Assembly (NCBI GenBank): GCA_035506435.1
Contig: DATJPK010000044.1
Location: 1-21,123, forward strand
Length of the DNA stretch: 21,123 bases
Direction: 5' to 3'
Origin: JACTUA01 sp035506435
Lineage (GTDB): Archaea > Halobacteriota > Methanomicrobia > Methanomicrobiales > JACTUA01
Shown: piece after piece, positions 1-6,770 of the stretch
How the letters are laid out: each line of letters starts with the position of its first letter
How positions within the stretch are numbered: the first letter of the stretch is position 1
Position numbers and translations under genes: made by a program
The notes under the pieces: model-generated
What the model saw: the letters and a program-made list of their open reading frames with translations, nothing else
Told to the model about the DNA's origin: nothing
Databases searched by the model: none

Positions 1-855
1 GGTCGGGCCACGCCCGCTCGTGAGCTCCCTCTCGCCCGCCTGGCGGAGGATCTCCACCGCCCTGCTCTGGACCTCGCCCTTCAGGTTAAGGCCGGAGCAG
101 AACCGGGGCACGTAGTCGATGGGCGAGGTCGGCAGGAGCTTCAAGCCCAGCTCCCTCGAGATGAACCGGTAGGTCCGCCCGATCTCCTTCCTCGACACCC
201 GGGACACCTCGGCGATCTCGTCAAGGGTCCTCGGCACCGAGCACTGCCGGCAGGCCGCGTAGAGGGCGGCCGCTGCGACTCCCTCGATGGACCGGCCGCG
301 GATCAGGTTCTTGTCCACCGCGTCGCGGTACACTACGGCCGCCGTCTCCCGGACGTTCCTCGGGAGCCCGAGTGCCGATGCCATCCGGTCCAGCTCGGAC
401 AGGGCGAAGGCCAGGTTCCGCTCCGTCGCGTTGGAGACCCGGATCCGCCTCTGCCACTTCCGGAGCCGGTAGAGCTGGGCCCGGTTCTTGGACGAGATGG
501 CCCTCCCGTACGAGTCACGGTTCCGCCAGTCGATCATGGTCGAGAGGCCCTTGTCATGGATCGTGAAGGTCATCGGGGCACCCACCCGGGACCTCTTGAT
601 CCGCTGGTCGTTGTCAAACGCACGCCACTCGGGACCCCGGTCGATGAAATCCTCGTCGATGACGAGGCCGCAGTTCTGGCAGACGAGCTCGGCCCGCTCG
701 TAGTCATGGACGAGCTGCCGGCCGCCGCACTCCGGGCAGACAACCTCGGCATAGTCCTGCCCGGTCCGCTCGCGCTCCTTCGCGACCTCCTTCGAGCGCT
801 TCTTCAGGGCTTCCCTCTCTGTCTGGAGGATCTTTACCTTCTCTGTTTCCTGCAT
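1..855 (-). CDS. tfb: Transcription initiation factor TFB (C-terminus cut by window edge)
   Basis: Archaeal homologue of TFIIB. It bridges TBP on the TATA box to RNA polymerase and sets the start site. The visible 285 codons begin at ATG 855 and run open to base 1, so the last cyclin-repeat residues lie outside the window. Seen: an N-terminal zinc ribbon with Cys40/Cys43 (CPEC) and Cys59/Cys62 (CQNC), then the B-reader/linker stretch (DRGPEWRAF near residue 73), then the first cyclin fold with the typical ALSELDRMASALGLP, and the start of the second. An unusually charged lysine/glutamate-rich stretch of about 30 residues precedes the zinc ribbon. The gene lies 10 nt downstream of gar1 on the same strand, a common archaeal pairing, so the two are probably cotranscribed. 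A purine-rich SD-like sequence (GGTGAGG) sits just before the ATG. Confidence 0.95.
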   Translation of the reverse strand, partial: MQETEKVKILQTEREALKKRSKEVAKERERTGQDYAEVVCPECGGRQLVHDYERAELVCQNCGLVIDEDFIDRGPEWRAFDNDQRIKRSRVGAPMTFTIHDKGLSTMIDWRNRDSYGRAISSKNRAQLYRLRKWQRRIRVSNATERNLAFALSELDRMASALGLPRNVRETAAVVYRDAVDKNLIRGRSIEGVAAAALYAACRQCSVPRTLDEIAEVSRVSRKEIGRTYRFISRELGLKLLPTSPIDYVPRFCSGLNLKGEVQSRAVEILRQAGERELTSGRGPT

Positions 856-865
856 GGGTCCTCAC

Positions 866-1090
866 CTACTTCCCGAATACCTTCTCTCCGACTTCCATGC
901 CGCATTCGCGGCGGCAGATGACCGCTGCATACGGCCTCTCGATGTTTCCGAAGATGTCAACGATCTTCCCGACCGGCCTGAGCCGCCTGTCCAGCACGTC
1001 GCTGTACAAACGCGGGAGTTTTGAGGCGTCACACTGGATGAGCAACAGACGTTTACCGGAACGGTGAAGAACGCTGCCTAAACTCCTCAA
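866..1090 (-). CDS. gar1: H/ACA ribonucleoprotein subunit Gar1
   Basis: Small RNA-binding subunit of the H/ACA guide RNP, which pseudouridylates rRNA together with Cbf5, Nop10 and L7Ae. The 74-residue product has the Gar1 beta-barrel pattern: LGSVLHRSGKRLLL at the N-terminus and VGKIVDIFGNIERPYAAV in the middle (family consensus is roughly G.V.DIFGPV.RPY). Length is normal for archaeal Gar1. The start is TTG 1090, since no ATG or GTG lies upstream in frame near the conserved N-terminus. A GAGGT motif lies 4 nt before this TTG. The neighbour downstream is tfb, 10 nt away. Two TATA-like boxes lie upstream (see 1125-1157). The identity is clear; the TTG start is likely but inferred. Confidence 0.88.
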   Translation of the reverse strand: MRSLGSVLHRSGKRLLLIQCDASKLPRLYSDVLDRRLRPVGKIVDIFGNIERPYAAVICRRECGMEVGEKVFGK

Positions 1091-1124
1091 ATCGTACCTC
1101 GGACTTTCACCTGTGTTTAGGTTA

Positions 1125-1157
1125 CTATTATATATGACACAAATTTGTATATAAATA
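1125..1157 (-). promoter_or_regulatory. Tandem TATA boxes upstream of gar1-tfb
   Basis: Read on the minus strand, a TATTTATATAC element (1157-1147) and a CATATATAAT element (1136-1127) follow each other. The second would place the transcription start near 1106, giving gar1 a leader of about 16 nt. The first would start near 1126. The 10-bp palindrome ACAAATTTGT (1139-1148) lies between them. Box-A spacing is taken from general archaeal promoter rules; no start site has been measured here. Confidence 0.5.
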
Positions 1158-1163
1158 TTGCGC

Positions 1164-1835
1164 TCAATCGTTAAATAGCCTCCGGCCGGAGAGCCATTTC
1201 TCGATATTTAAACATAGTGCAGCCTCCACCTCAGGAGGGGCGAGGCCGGCCCCGCGCGCCACCAGTTCCCGCGCGCGGGTATCCATCAGGTCCCCGGGTC
1301 CGTGGGCGTCCGAGTCAACGACGAGGGTGCAGCCTGCCGACCGGGCCGCGAGGGCGACGTGGCCGTTCGTCCGGTTGTGGCCGGCCCGTGAGGTGATCTC
1401 GAGTGCGATCCCCTTCCGGGCGGCCTCCCGGGCTGCCTCCGGGGTGATCATGCCCGGGTGGGCGAGGAGGTCAACGTCCGGGCAGTTGCAGGCGGCGAGG
1501 TTCGTGCCCGGTGCCACGGGCTCAACCACCGTTTCCCCGTGGACAACGACTATGTCGGCCCCTTTGCCCTTCGCCTGCTTCGCGAGCCTCGCGATGTGCC
1601 CGGGGGGCACGTGGGTAATCTCGACTCCGGCAAGCAGGGCGACCCCGTATGCCTCGGCGAGCTCCTTCAGGGGAACCTGGGCGGAGATGACCGCCGAGAT
1701 GTTCCCGGAATCGACATGGTCGGTGAGGGCGACGGTCCGGTACCCGAGGACCGACGCACGGCGGATGAGCTCGATGGGGAGCATTTCACCGTCGGAGAGG
1801 GTGGTGTGGGTGTGGAGGTCGTACACGGGGATCAC
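1164..1835 (-). CDS. PHP-domain metal-dependent phosphoesterase (histidinol-phosphatase-like)
   Basis: A 223-residue protein of the PHP superfamily, whose members hydrolyse phosphate esters with a cluster of two or three metal ions. Seen in order: HTHTTLSDG near residue 8 (metal-binding His-x-His), TDHVD near 39, GVEITH near 70, VHGET near 98, LAHPG near 124, SRAGHNRTNG near 150 and DSDAHGPGD near 174. All metal-ligand motifs are present. The start is GTG 1835, which overlaps the srp19 stop as GTGA, so translation of the two is probably coupled. The substrate is not known. The protein may be a histidinol-phosphatase, but no other his gene is nearby, so a general PHP phosphoesterase is the safer call. 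Confidence 0.88.
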   Translation of the reverse strand: MIPVYDLHTHTTLSDGEMLPIELIRRASVLGYRTVALTDHVDSGNISAVISAQVPLKELAEAYGVALLAGVEITHVPPGHIARLAKQAKGKGADIVVVHGETVVEPVAPGTNLAACNCPDVDLLAHPGMITPEAAREAARKGIALEITSRAGHNRTNGHVALAARSAGCTLVVDSDAHGPGDLMDTRARELVARGAGLAPPEVEAALCLNIEKWLSGRRLFND

Positions 1836-2110
1836 TTCTTCTGTTCGAGGCTGCGTGCCACGCGCCGGAGAAGCTCCTCCTTCGGCCCTGTCCAGGTGAC
1901 GATGAGCCGTCCCTCGCGTTTCAGCCAGTGGGCCGGGTGGTGCTTCTCCTCGGCCCGGAAGGCAATCTTCTCACGCCGGAGGGCCCGCTCCAGGTCCTGG
2001 AGGGTGGGCCCCTTCACGGCGAGGCCGCGGGGGATGCGCCTCCCCGAGCCCCGGTCAAGACCGGCATCGAAGTAGCAGGGGTACAGGATCCGCTCGCCCG
2101 AGAGTTTCAT
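1832..2110 (-). CDS. srp19: Signal recognition particle protein SRP19
   Basis: Binds helices 6 and 8 of the SRP 7S RNA and primes it for SRP54 binding, so it acts in membrane targeting of nascent proteins. Seen: the N-terminal GERILYPCYFDAG (family pattern: I.YP.YFD), GRRIPRGLAVKGPTL, then HPAHWLKREGRLIV and a basic C-terminus. The reading frame extends upstream to ATG 2155, but the conserved start of the family begins at MKLSGERILYP, so ATG 2110 is preferred (92 aa). The TATA element at 2133-2140, read on this strand, would place transcription start within a few bases of 2110, which suggests a leaderless mRNA. The gene overlaps the PHP gene downstream by 4 nt. Confidence 0.88.
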   Translation of the reverse strand: MKLSGERILYPCYFDAGLDRGSGRRIPRGLAVKGPTLQDLERALRREKIAFRAEEKHHPAHWLKREGRLIVTWTGPKEELLRRVARSLEQKK

Positions 2111-2126
2111 CCCGGAACTATTGACG

Positions 2127-2148
2127 GTGAACCTATAAACAGGTTCAC
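2127..2148. promoter_or_regulatory. Perfect 8-bp inverted repeat centred on a bidirectional TATA element
   Basis: GTGAACCT (2127-2134), a 6-nt spacer ATAAAC, then AGGTTCAC (2141-2148), an exact inverted repeat. The central CTATAAAC serves as a box A for hypB, and its complement GTTTATAG serves srp19. The predicted starts fall about 26 nt away on each side, at the start codons of both genes. A protein bound here would block TBP in both directions. Confidence 0.65.
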
Positions 2149-2163
2149 GATCCATATGTGTGC

Positions 2164-2826
2164 ATGCACCACATCGATCTCCAGATCGAGAAGGACATCT
2201 ACGGGGCCAACAACCGCATCGCCGACGCGAATGCGGCCCATCTCAGGGGACACGGGGTGCGGGCCTTCGATCTCCTCGGTGCCATCGGGTCGGGGAAGAC
2301 CGCGCTCATCGAGCGGATGGTCCCGCTGCTCAAGAAACGCGGGCTCAGGGCGGGGGCCATCGCGGGGGACGTCTACGGGGACGACGACTACCAGCGGATC
2401 GTCGCCCTCGGGATCCCCGCGGTGAACGCGAACACGGGGAAGGAGTGCCACCTGGACGCCCACCTGGTCGAGCATGCCATCGAGGACCTCCCCCTCGATA
2501 CCATCGACCTCCTTTTCATCGAGAACGTGGGAAACATGGTCTGCCCGACCGATTTCAGGCTCGGGGCCGAGAAGCGCATCGTGATCGTCTCCTCAACGGA
2601 AGGGGACGACGTGGTGAACAAGCACCCCATGATCTTCCGGGACGGGCAGATCGGGGTGATCAACAAGGTCGACCTCGCCCCCCTCGTGGGAGCCAACCTG
2701 GACCGGATGGAGAAGGATATGCACCGGTACAACCCGAAGATGCCCGTCTTCCGGACGAACCTGAAGACCGGCGAGGGCGTGGGGCCGCTCCTCGACGCGA
2801 TCCTCTCCCAGGAGCAAAGGGTTTAA
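2164..2826 (+). CDS. hypB: Hydrogenase nickel incorporation GTPase HypB
   Basis: GTPase that, with HypA, delivers nickel to the active site of [NiFe]-hydrogenases in the cytoplasm. Seen in the 220 residues from ATG 2164: the P-loop GAIGSGKT (about residues 39-46), GDVYGDDD, NTGKECHLDAH with the Cys-His pair used for metal binding, the switch region IENVGNMVCP with its conserved Cys, and the base-specificity motif NKVD. The long His-rich N-terminus of some bacterial HypB proteins is absent. GTG 2158 would add two residues; ATG 2164 is preferred because homologues begin near MHHID. The TATA element at 2133-2140 predicts a start site close to 2162, so the message may be leaderless. No hypA or hydrogenase gene is in the window. 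Confidence 0.93.
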   Translation: MHHIDLQIEKDIYGANNRIADANAAHLRGHGVRAFDLLGAIGSGKTALIERMVPLLKKRGLRAGAIAGDVYGDDDYQRIVALGIPAVNANTGKECHLDAHLVEHAIEDLPLDTIDLLFIENVGNMVCPTDFRLGAEKRIVIVSSTEGDDVVNKHPMIFRDGQIGVINKVDLAPLVGANLDRMEKDMHRYNPKMPVFRTNLKTGEGVGPLLDAILSQEQRV

Positions 2827-2829
2827 TAA
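2821..2829 (+). promoter_or_regulatory. Likely box A of the rps8e transcript
   Basis: TTTAATAAT overlaps the hypB stop codon. Transcription would begin about 25 nt further on, near 2847-2850, giving rps8e a leader of roughly 40 nt that contains its ribosome binding site. This argues against a leaderless start at GTG 2881. Confidence 0.45.
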
Positions 2830-2874
2830 TCCCGGTCCCCATACTTATGAACCCAGACGTAAAATTCCAGACGC

Positions 2875-2885
2875 GGAGGGGTGAT
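2875..2885 (+). promoter_or_regulatory. Ribosome binding site that decides the rps8e start
   Basis: GGAGGGGTGAT is nearly the full complement of the archaeal 16S rRNA 3' end (SD consensus GGAGGTGAT). It overlaps the GTG at 2881 and cannot serve it. It is separated by ACTC from ATA 2890. The same GTGAT-N3-4-start layout is seen before 9220, 11716 and 18242. Confidence 0.65.
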
Positions 2886-2889
2886 ACTC

Positions 2890-3267
2890 ATACTCTGGCA
2901 GGGTAGATCCATTCGGAGGGAGAGCGGCAAGCGGTACCGCATCTCCCGGCGGAAGAAGCGGTTCGAGATCGGGAGGGCACCGGCTGACACGACCCTCGGT
3001 GAGGGCAGGAACCGGATCATCAGGACCCGGGGAGGGAACCTGAAGGTCCGGGCCCTCAGGACGCAGTACGCAAATGTCTCGGTGCCGGCCACCGGCGAGA
3101 CGAAGAAGGCAAAGATCGAGACGGTGGTCGAGAACCGGGCAGATCCCAACTACATGAGGCGCAACATCCTCACGAAAGGCGCAATCGTGAAGACCGAGAT
3201 CGGCAGGGCCCGGGTCGTCTCCCGCCCGGCCCAGGACGGGGTCGTGAACGCGATTCTCATCGAGTGA
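2890..3267 (+). CDS. rps8e: 30S ribosomal protein S8e
   Basis: Small-subunit ribosomal protein found in archaea and eukaryotes. Seen: LWQGRSIRRESGKRYR at the N-terminus, KKRFEIGRAPADT, the family signature RTRGGNLKVRALRTQYANV, NPNYMRRNILTKGAIV-like text and the C-terminal SRPAQDGVVNAILIE. From ATA 2890 the product is 125 aa, the usual family length. The family N-terminus is M-x-W-Q-G, and the residue in the Met position is coded by ATA at 2890. The only canonical start in frame is GTG 2881, which adds three residues and lies inside the SD sequence. ATA 2890 is therefore preferred as a non-canonical start, with GTG 2881 as the alternative. The identity is certain; the start is not. Confidence 0.93.
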   Translation: MLWQGRSIRRESGKRYRISRRKKRFEIGRAPADTTLGEGRNRIIRTRGGNLKVRALRTQYANVSVPATGETKKAKIETVVENRADPNYMRRNILTKGAIVKTEIGRARVVSRPAQDGVVNAILIE

Positions 3268-3275
3268 GAATCGCG
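3249..3275 (+). terminator. Perfect 11-bp stem-loop over the rps8e stop codon
   Basis: CGCGATTCTCA (3249-3259), loop TCGAG, TGAGAATCGCG (3265-3275). The stem includes the stop codon TGA at 3265-3267. No T-run follows directly, so it is more likely an mRNA 3'-end stabiliser or processing element than a simple terminator. Confidence 0.5.
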
Positions 3276-3357
3276 GCGGCGACATATCGATGGTGGCGCA
3301 CGCGATCCTGGTCGAGGAAAGCAAGCCCGTCCCCCCCGAGTAAAATCCACCCAATCC

Positions 3358-3363
3358 TTTTTT
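3358..3363 (+). terminator. T6 tract, probable termination signal of rps8e
   Basis: A run of six T in a high-GC context, 27 nt before the next gene. Archaeal RNA polymerase terminates at such U-tracts without needing a hairpin. Confidence 0.45.
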
Positions 3364-3390
3364 ACCTTCGCGGGTGCCCATAGGTAATTG

Positions 3391-3813
3391 ATGCGCAGAA
3401 TCTATTACCGGTTCCCGAACACCTACGACCTCGACTTCGACCTGAACCGCCCCTTCCCCGAGGTCCTCGGCTGCATCCGGCGGCTCCACGATACCCACCA
3501 GACGAGCCGGCGCGGGACGGACCTCGTGAAACGCCAGGTCCTCGTCCAGCTCGCCACGAACAAGATGTCCTTCGAAATGGTGGACTCCCTCCCCGCGTTC
3601 GAGGAGACGGTCACCGAGATGGCCGATTTCCGTTTCATCCTGCACGACATCCTCCTCGCGGCGAAGGGCAGGGTCCCGCTCGGTGAGAACATCTTCCTCA
3701 TGCGGGTCCAGGACAAGGGCTCCCTGTCAGAGTGCATCGTCGTGAAGGAGGGGCAGCAGGGAGCGATGGACGCCGCCGAGTTCAAGGCCCTCCTAAAGGG
3801 TGCCTGCCCGTGA
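3391..3813 (+). CDS. Conserved hypothetical protein (140 aa)
   Basis: I do not recognise the family. The 140-residue product starts at ATG 3391, preceded by AGGTAAT as an SD; TTG 3388 would add one residue. It is soluble and mixed alpha/beta by composition, with no cysteine cluster, signal peptide or membrane segment. It begins RRIYYRFPNTYDLDFDLNRP and contains a helix-rich middle (residues about 30-80) and an acidic AEFKALL near the C-terminus. Its stop overlaps the GTG start of the downstream DUF2240 gene, so the two are translationally coupled and probably act in the same process. Codon use is like that of its neighbours, so it looks like a native gene. Confidence 0.75.
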   Translation: MRRIYYRFPNTYDLDFDLNRPFPEVLGCIRRLHDTHQTSRRGTDLVKRQVLVQLATNKMSFEMVDSLPAFEETVTEMADFRFILHDILLAAKGRVPLGENIFLMRVQDKGSLSECIVVKEGQQGAMDAAEFKALLKGACP

Positions 3814-4280
3814 GCCTCGCCGTCACCGTCGCCGCCCCGTTCAAGCACACGAGGAAGGAGAAGCTCCAGAAGTCCGAGTTCATCTTCTACCTCACCATCG
3901 ACCGCCGGTGGATGAGCCGGGACCAGGCAAACCAGGTCCTCGAGAAGGCGAAGGCCGCTGGGATGGTGGAGATCGCCGACGGGTGGGTGCGACCCCTTCT
4001 CGACCTTTCGGCGATCACCGTCCCGGTGGGGTTCCGGCCCGACTCCGGGATTTTCGAGAGCGACGAGCCCTCGCAGGTTCTCATCGGCCGGATCGCGAAG
4101 GCCCGCGGCGTCCCGCCCACCGAGGTGGTCGCCGAGGTGAACCGGGTGATCCGGGAGGGCTTCGACGGGAACCTGCGCCTCCCCGCCGCCGCGGTGATCG
4201 TGGCAAAACGCCACGGAGTCGGGTTCGATGACCTGAAGGAGAACCTCACCGTCGAGGTCCTGAGGAAAAAAGTGGAGTAG
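3810..4280 (+). CDS. DUF2240 family protein
   Basis: A 156-residue archaeal protein matching, from memory, the DUF2240 family, whose function is not established. Start GTG 3810 overlaps the preceding stop (GTGA). Seen: an N-terminal winged-helix-like region (FKHTRKEKLQKSEFIFYLTIDRRWMSRDQANQVLEKAKAAGMVEIADGWVRP is the stretch at residues 11-63), then a short hydrophobic strand and a helical C-terminal half that includes IAKARGVPPTEVVAEVN (about 92-108) and AAVIVAKRHGVG. The helix-turn-helix-like N-terminus suggests nucleic-acid binding, but that is an inference. It ends convergently 34 nt from rps6e. Confidence 0.75.
   Translation: MSLAVTVAAPFKHTRKEKLQKSEFIFYLTIDRRWMSRDQANQVLEKAKAAGMVEIADGWVRPLLDLSAITVPVGFRPDSGIFESDEPSQVLIGRIAKARGVPPTEVVAEVNRVIREGFDGNLRLPAAAVIVAKRHGVGFDDLKENLTVEVLRKKVE
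4266..4271 (-). terminator. U-tract downstream of rps6e
   Basis: Six A on the plus strand give U6 in an rps6e transcript, 44 nt past its stop. The tract lies inside the 3' end of the convergent DUF2240 gene. Confidence 0.3.
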
Positions 4281-4314
4281 GTCGCACTCCGGGCTGCTTC
4301 GCCCCCCCGGTGTA

Positions 4315-4758
4315 TTACTTCCTCTTTGCCGGCCGCTCTTTCTTTGCAGGGGCTTCCTTCTCGCCGGCCTTTTCCTCGCCCTTCTTGAAGTATTCGCCGA
4401 GGGGCTTTTCGCCATAGCCGGTCACGAGGGCATTCACCTGGACGAGGTCCTGGGTGACCTCGTTCCCCCGGGTCATCTTCCGCCGGCGCTCGCCCTCGAG
4501 CCGGGGGTGGAACCCGACTCCGCCCGAGAGGAGGAGCCTCCTTCTTGCCATCCCCGGGAGGTCTGCCCTCATGGGGTTCCCGTTCCGGTCCGATCCGCCG
4601 GTGATCTTCATCCGGTAGCCGCCGAGGCCGACCGGCCCCCCGTCCACCTCGTCCCCGATCCGCTTCCCGATAAAGGCGTTCGCGGAACCGCCGCTCACGC
4701 TCACGTTGTATGCCCGTCCGTCCTTTGCGTCCGAGAGAACCAGCTTGAAATCCACCAT
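4315..4758 (-). CDS. rps6e: 30S ribosomal protein S6e
   Basis: Small-subunit ribosomal protein of archaea and eukaryotes. Seen in 147 residues: the N-terminal FKLVLSDAKDGRAYNV, FIGKRIGDEVDGG, the family core GYRMKITGGSDRNGNPMR, and GVGFHPRLEGERRRKMTRGN. The C-terminus is a lysine/glutamate/alanine-rich tail (KKGEEKAGEKEAPAKKERP). Start ATG 4758 has GAGGGG 5 nt upstream. It lies 86 nt downstream of infB on the same strand, an arrangement common in methanogens. A TTTAAG element near 4800 could give it its own promoter. Confidence 0.95.
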   Translation of the reverse strand: MVDFKLVLSDAKDGRAYNVSVSGGSANAFIGKRIGDEVDGGPVGLGGYRMKITGGSDRNGNPMRADLPGMARRRLLLSGGVGFHPRLEGERRRKMTRGNEVTQDLVQVNALVTGYGEKPLGEYFKKGEEKAGEKEAPAKKERPAKRK

Positions 4759-4844
4759 TCGTGCCCCTCTGGAGTGACAATATCATTGGCCCGGTGGGTT
4801 CTTAAACATTGGTGCCGGGTAGGACGCGGAAATGATAACCGCCG

Positions 4845-6629
4845 TCATTTGCCCCAAAAGGGGTCGCCCTTCCGCATGAGCATCGTGTAATCCTCGAGGC
4901 ACTCCTTCATCGAGGGCGAGAGGAGGGGGAGCATCTCGTGCTCGAGGATCTTCACGTGCCGCTCGGGGACTTCCACGAAGAGCTCGTCGTTCACGTTCAC
5001 CTGCCGGCCGACCGTGACGCCCTCGATGGAGACCGCCACCTCTGCCCCCGCGTCGGCCTCCCGGATGTTCTCCCCCCGGTTCTGGATGGTCTTCAGGTGG
5101 CCGATCCGGCGCCCGGTCCGGTCCATGAGGTCGACCCCGGCGCGGAGCTTCCCGAGGAGGACCCGGACCCCGACCACCGCGGGGTTGCTCTGCCGGAAGA
5201 CGCAGTTCGGGAGGAGCAGGATCCGGGCAGGGAGGACTACCTGCTCGAACTTCTGGGCCTCCTTCTTCCGGGTCTCGGCCTCCCGCCATGCCAGGTACTC
5301 GTCGATGAGCTGGTAGATCACCTTCGCCGAGAAGACCTTCACGTGGGAGAACGAGGGGTCCTTCAGGAGCTCCTGGGCGTCGGGGAGGATCGGGGTGTTG
5401 AAGCAGAGGAGCACCGAGGCCATGGGGTCGGCGACGGTCTGGACCTCGACGAGGTCGTGGCGGGAGACCGGACCAACGCCTGCCCTGAGGATCCCGATGG
5501 ACTTCCCCTCGAGCTCCTTTGACAAAGCCTCGAGGGCGCCGATGGTGTCAGCCTTGATGCTGATCCCCTTCTCGGAGAGGACAACCTTGATGTCCTCCAT
5601 CTCCTGCCTGATACCCGAGGCCACCTGTTCCCGGTCGGAGCGGACCGTGACGAGGGGGGAACCGGCGACCACCGCCTCGAGGTTCGGGGCCGCGACCTTG
5701 ATCCCCGCGGCGGCAATGACGGACTTTACCCGGTCGAACCGGTCCTCGACCCGGATCTCCCGGAGCGGCCTCGGCGAGAGGAGGGACCGGACCTTTGTCG
5801 CCACCACCCCGTCCGCCGTGGCGAGCATGATCTCGTCCCCCACCGCGAGGGTCCCGTCGTAGAGGATCACGTCGAGGGTCATCCCGAGTCCCCGCTCCTC
5901 CTTCACTTCGAGGACCGTCCCCCGGGCCGGGGCGTCGGCCTGGAAGGCGAGGTCCTGCTTCAGGAACCGCTGGGCGAGCCCGATGAGGATCATAAGGAGA
6001 TCGGCGATCCCTTCCCCCGTGTGCGACGAGACGGGGACGATGGCGATGTTCCGCTGGAAGTCGCTGATCCGGTCGAACCGCTCCGAGGCAAAGCCGAGCT
6101 CCGAGAGCTTCCCGACGATCTCGTAGGTCTTGTTCTCGAGGAGCGAGCGGGAACGTTCCCCCTGTTTCCCGAAGGTCGAGAGGAAGGCCTCGTCCTCGTT
6201 CACCCGCCAGCCGTGGATCCGGTCGATCTTCGTGGCCGCGACGACGAAGGGGGTCTTGCAGTTCCTCAGGATCTCGAGGGCCTCGACGGTCTGGGGCTGG
6301 AACCCCTCGTTCACGTCCACGACGAGGATGGCCATCTCGGCGAGGGCTCCGCCCCGGGCCCGGAGGGTGGTGAAGGCATGGTGGCCGGGGGTGTCGATGA
6401 AGAGGAGGCCAGGGACCTGGATGTCGAGTTTCCCGAGGGCCCCGCTCATCTTCCGGATGGACTCGAGGGGGACGAGGGTCGCCCCGATATGCTGGGTAAT
6501 CGCCCCGGCCTCGGTATCGACGACCGAGGAGCCCCTTATCCGGTCGAGGAGGGAGGTCTTGCCATGGTCGACGTGGCCGAGGACGCAGACGATGGGTGTC
6601 CTGATGCCTGCGGGTGCGGGGTCTGCCAT
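4845..6629 (-). CDS. infB: Translation initiation factor aIF5B (archaeal IF-2)
   Basis: GTPase that joins the ribosomal subunits at initiation. The 594-residue product from ATG 6629 is preferred over the in-frame ATG 6683 because GGAGG lies just before 6629 and homologues begin close to the G domain. Seen: PIVCVLGHVDHGKTSLLD (G1), AGAITQHIGAT (G2), FIDTPGHHAF (G3) and AATKID (G4), followed by domain II after ARGTVLEVKEERGLG, then the domain III and IV segments. No intein interrupts the P-loop, unlike some euryarchaeal homologues. The G4 motif has Thr where NKxD is usual. It is probably cotranscribed with rps6e. A TTTATG box lies near 6690. Confidence 0.95.
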   Translation of the reverse strand: MADPAPAGIRTPIVCVLGHVDHGKTSLLDRIRGSSVVDTEAGAITQHIGATLVPLESIRKMSGALGKLDIQVPGLLFIDTPGHHAFTTLRARGGALAEMAILVVDVNEGFQPQTVEALEILRNCKTPFVVAATKIDRIHGWRVNEDEAFLSTFGKQGERSRSLLENKTYEIVGKLSELGFASERFDRISDFQRNIAIVPVSSHTGEGIADLLMILIGLAQRFLKQDLAFQADAPARGTVLEVKEERGLGMTLDVILYDGTLAVGDEIMLATADGVVATKVRSLLSPRPLREIRVEDRFDRVKSVIAAAGIKVAAPNLEAVVAGSPLVTVRSDREQVASGIRQEMEDIKVVLSEKGISIKADTIGALEALSKELEGKSIGILRAGVGPVSRHDLVEVQTVADPMASVLLCFNTPILPDAQELLKDPSFSHVKVFSAKVIYQLIDEYLAWREAETRKKEAQKFEQVVLPARILLLPNCVFRQSNPAVVGVRVLLGKLRAGVDLMDRTGRRIGHLKTIQNRGENIREADAGAEVAVSIEGVTVGRQVNVNDELFVEVPERHVKILEHEMLPLLSPSMKECLEDYTMLMRKGDPFWGK

Positions 6630-6725
6630 CGTCCGTCCTCCATTCGCCTGTCCTCGGTGAGAAGTGAGAAGAGTACAATCCACTCCATCATAAACCTGCT
6701 CATTGCCGCGGGGGAGGGCCCGGAT

Positions 6726-6765
6726 CTCAGGGCGGGGGGCATGGCGCGGTACTCAGGGCGGGGGG
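6726..6765 (+). repeat. Direct repeat of 14 bp
   Basis: CTCAGGGCGGGGGG occurs at 6726-6739 and again at 6752-6765, 26 bp apart, just upstream of the tRNA-His promoter. No function is visible. Confidence 0.6.
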
Positions 6766-6770
6766 AGATA

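Noticed and set aside
2881..2889. GTG 2881 as the start of S8e
   Set aside because: It sits within the SD sequence and adds three residues that the family lacks. It is kept only as the alternative to ATA 2890.
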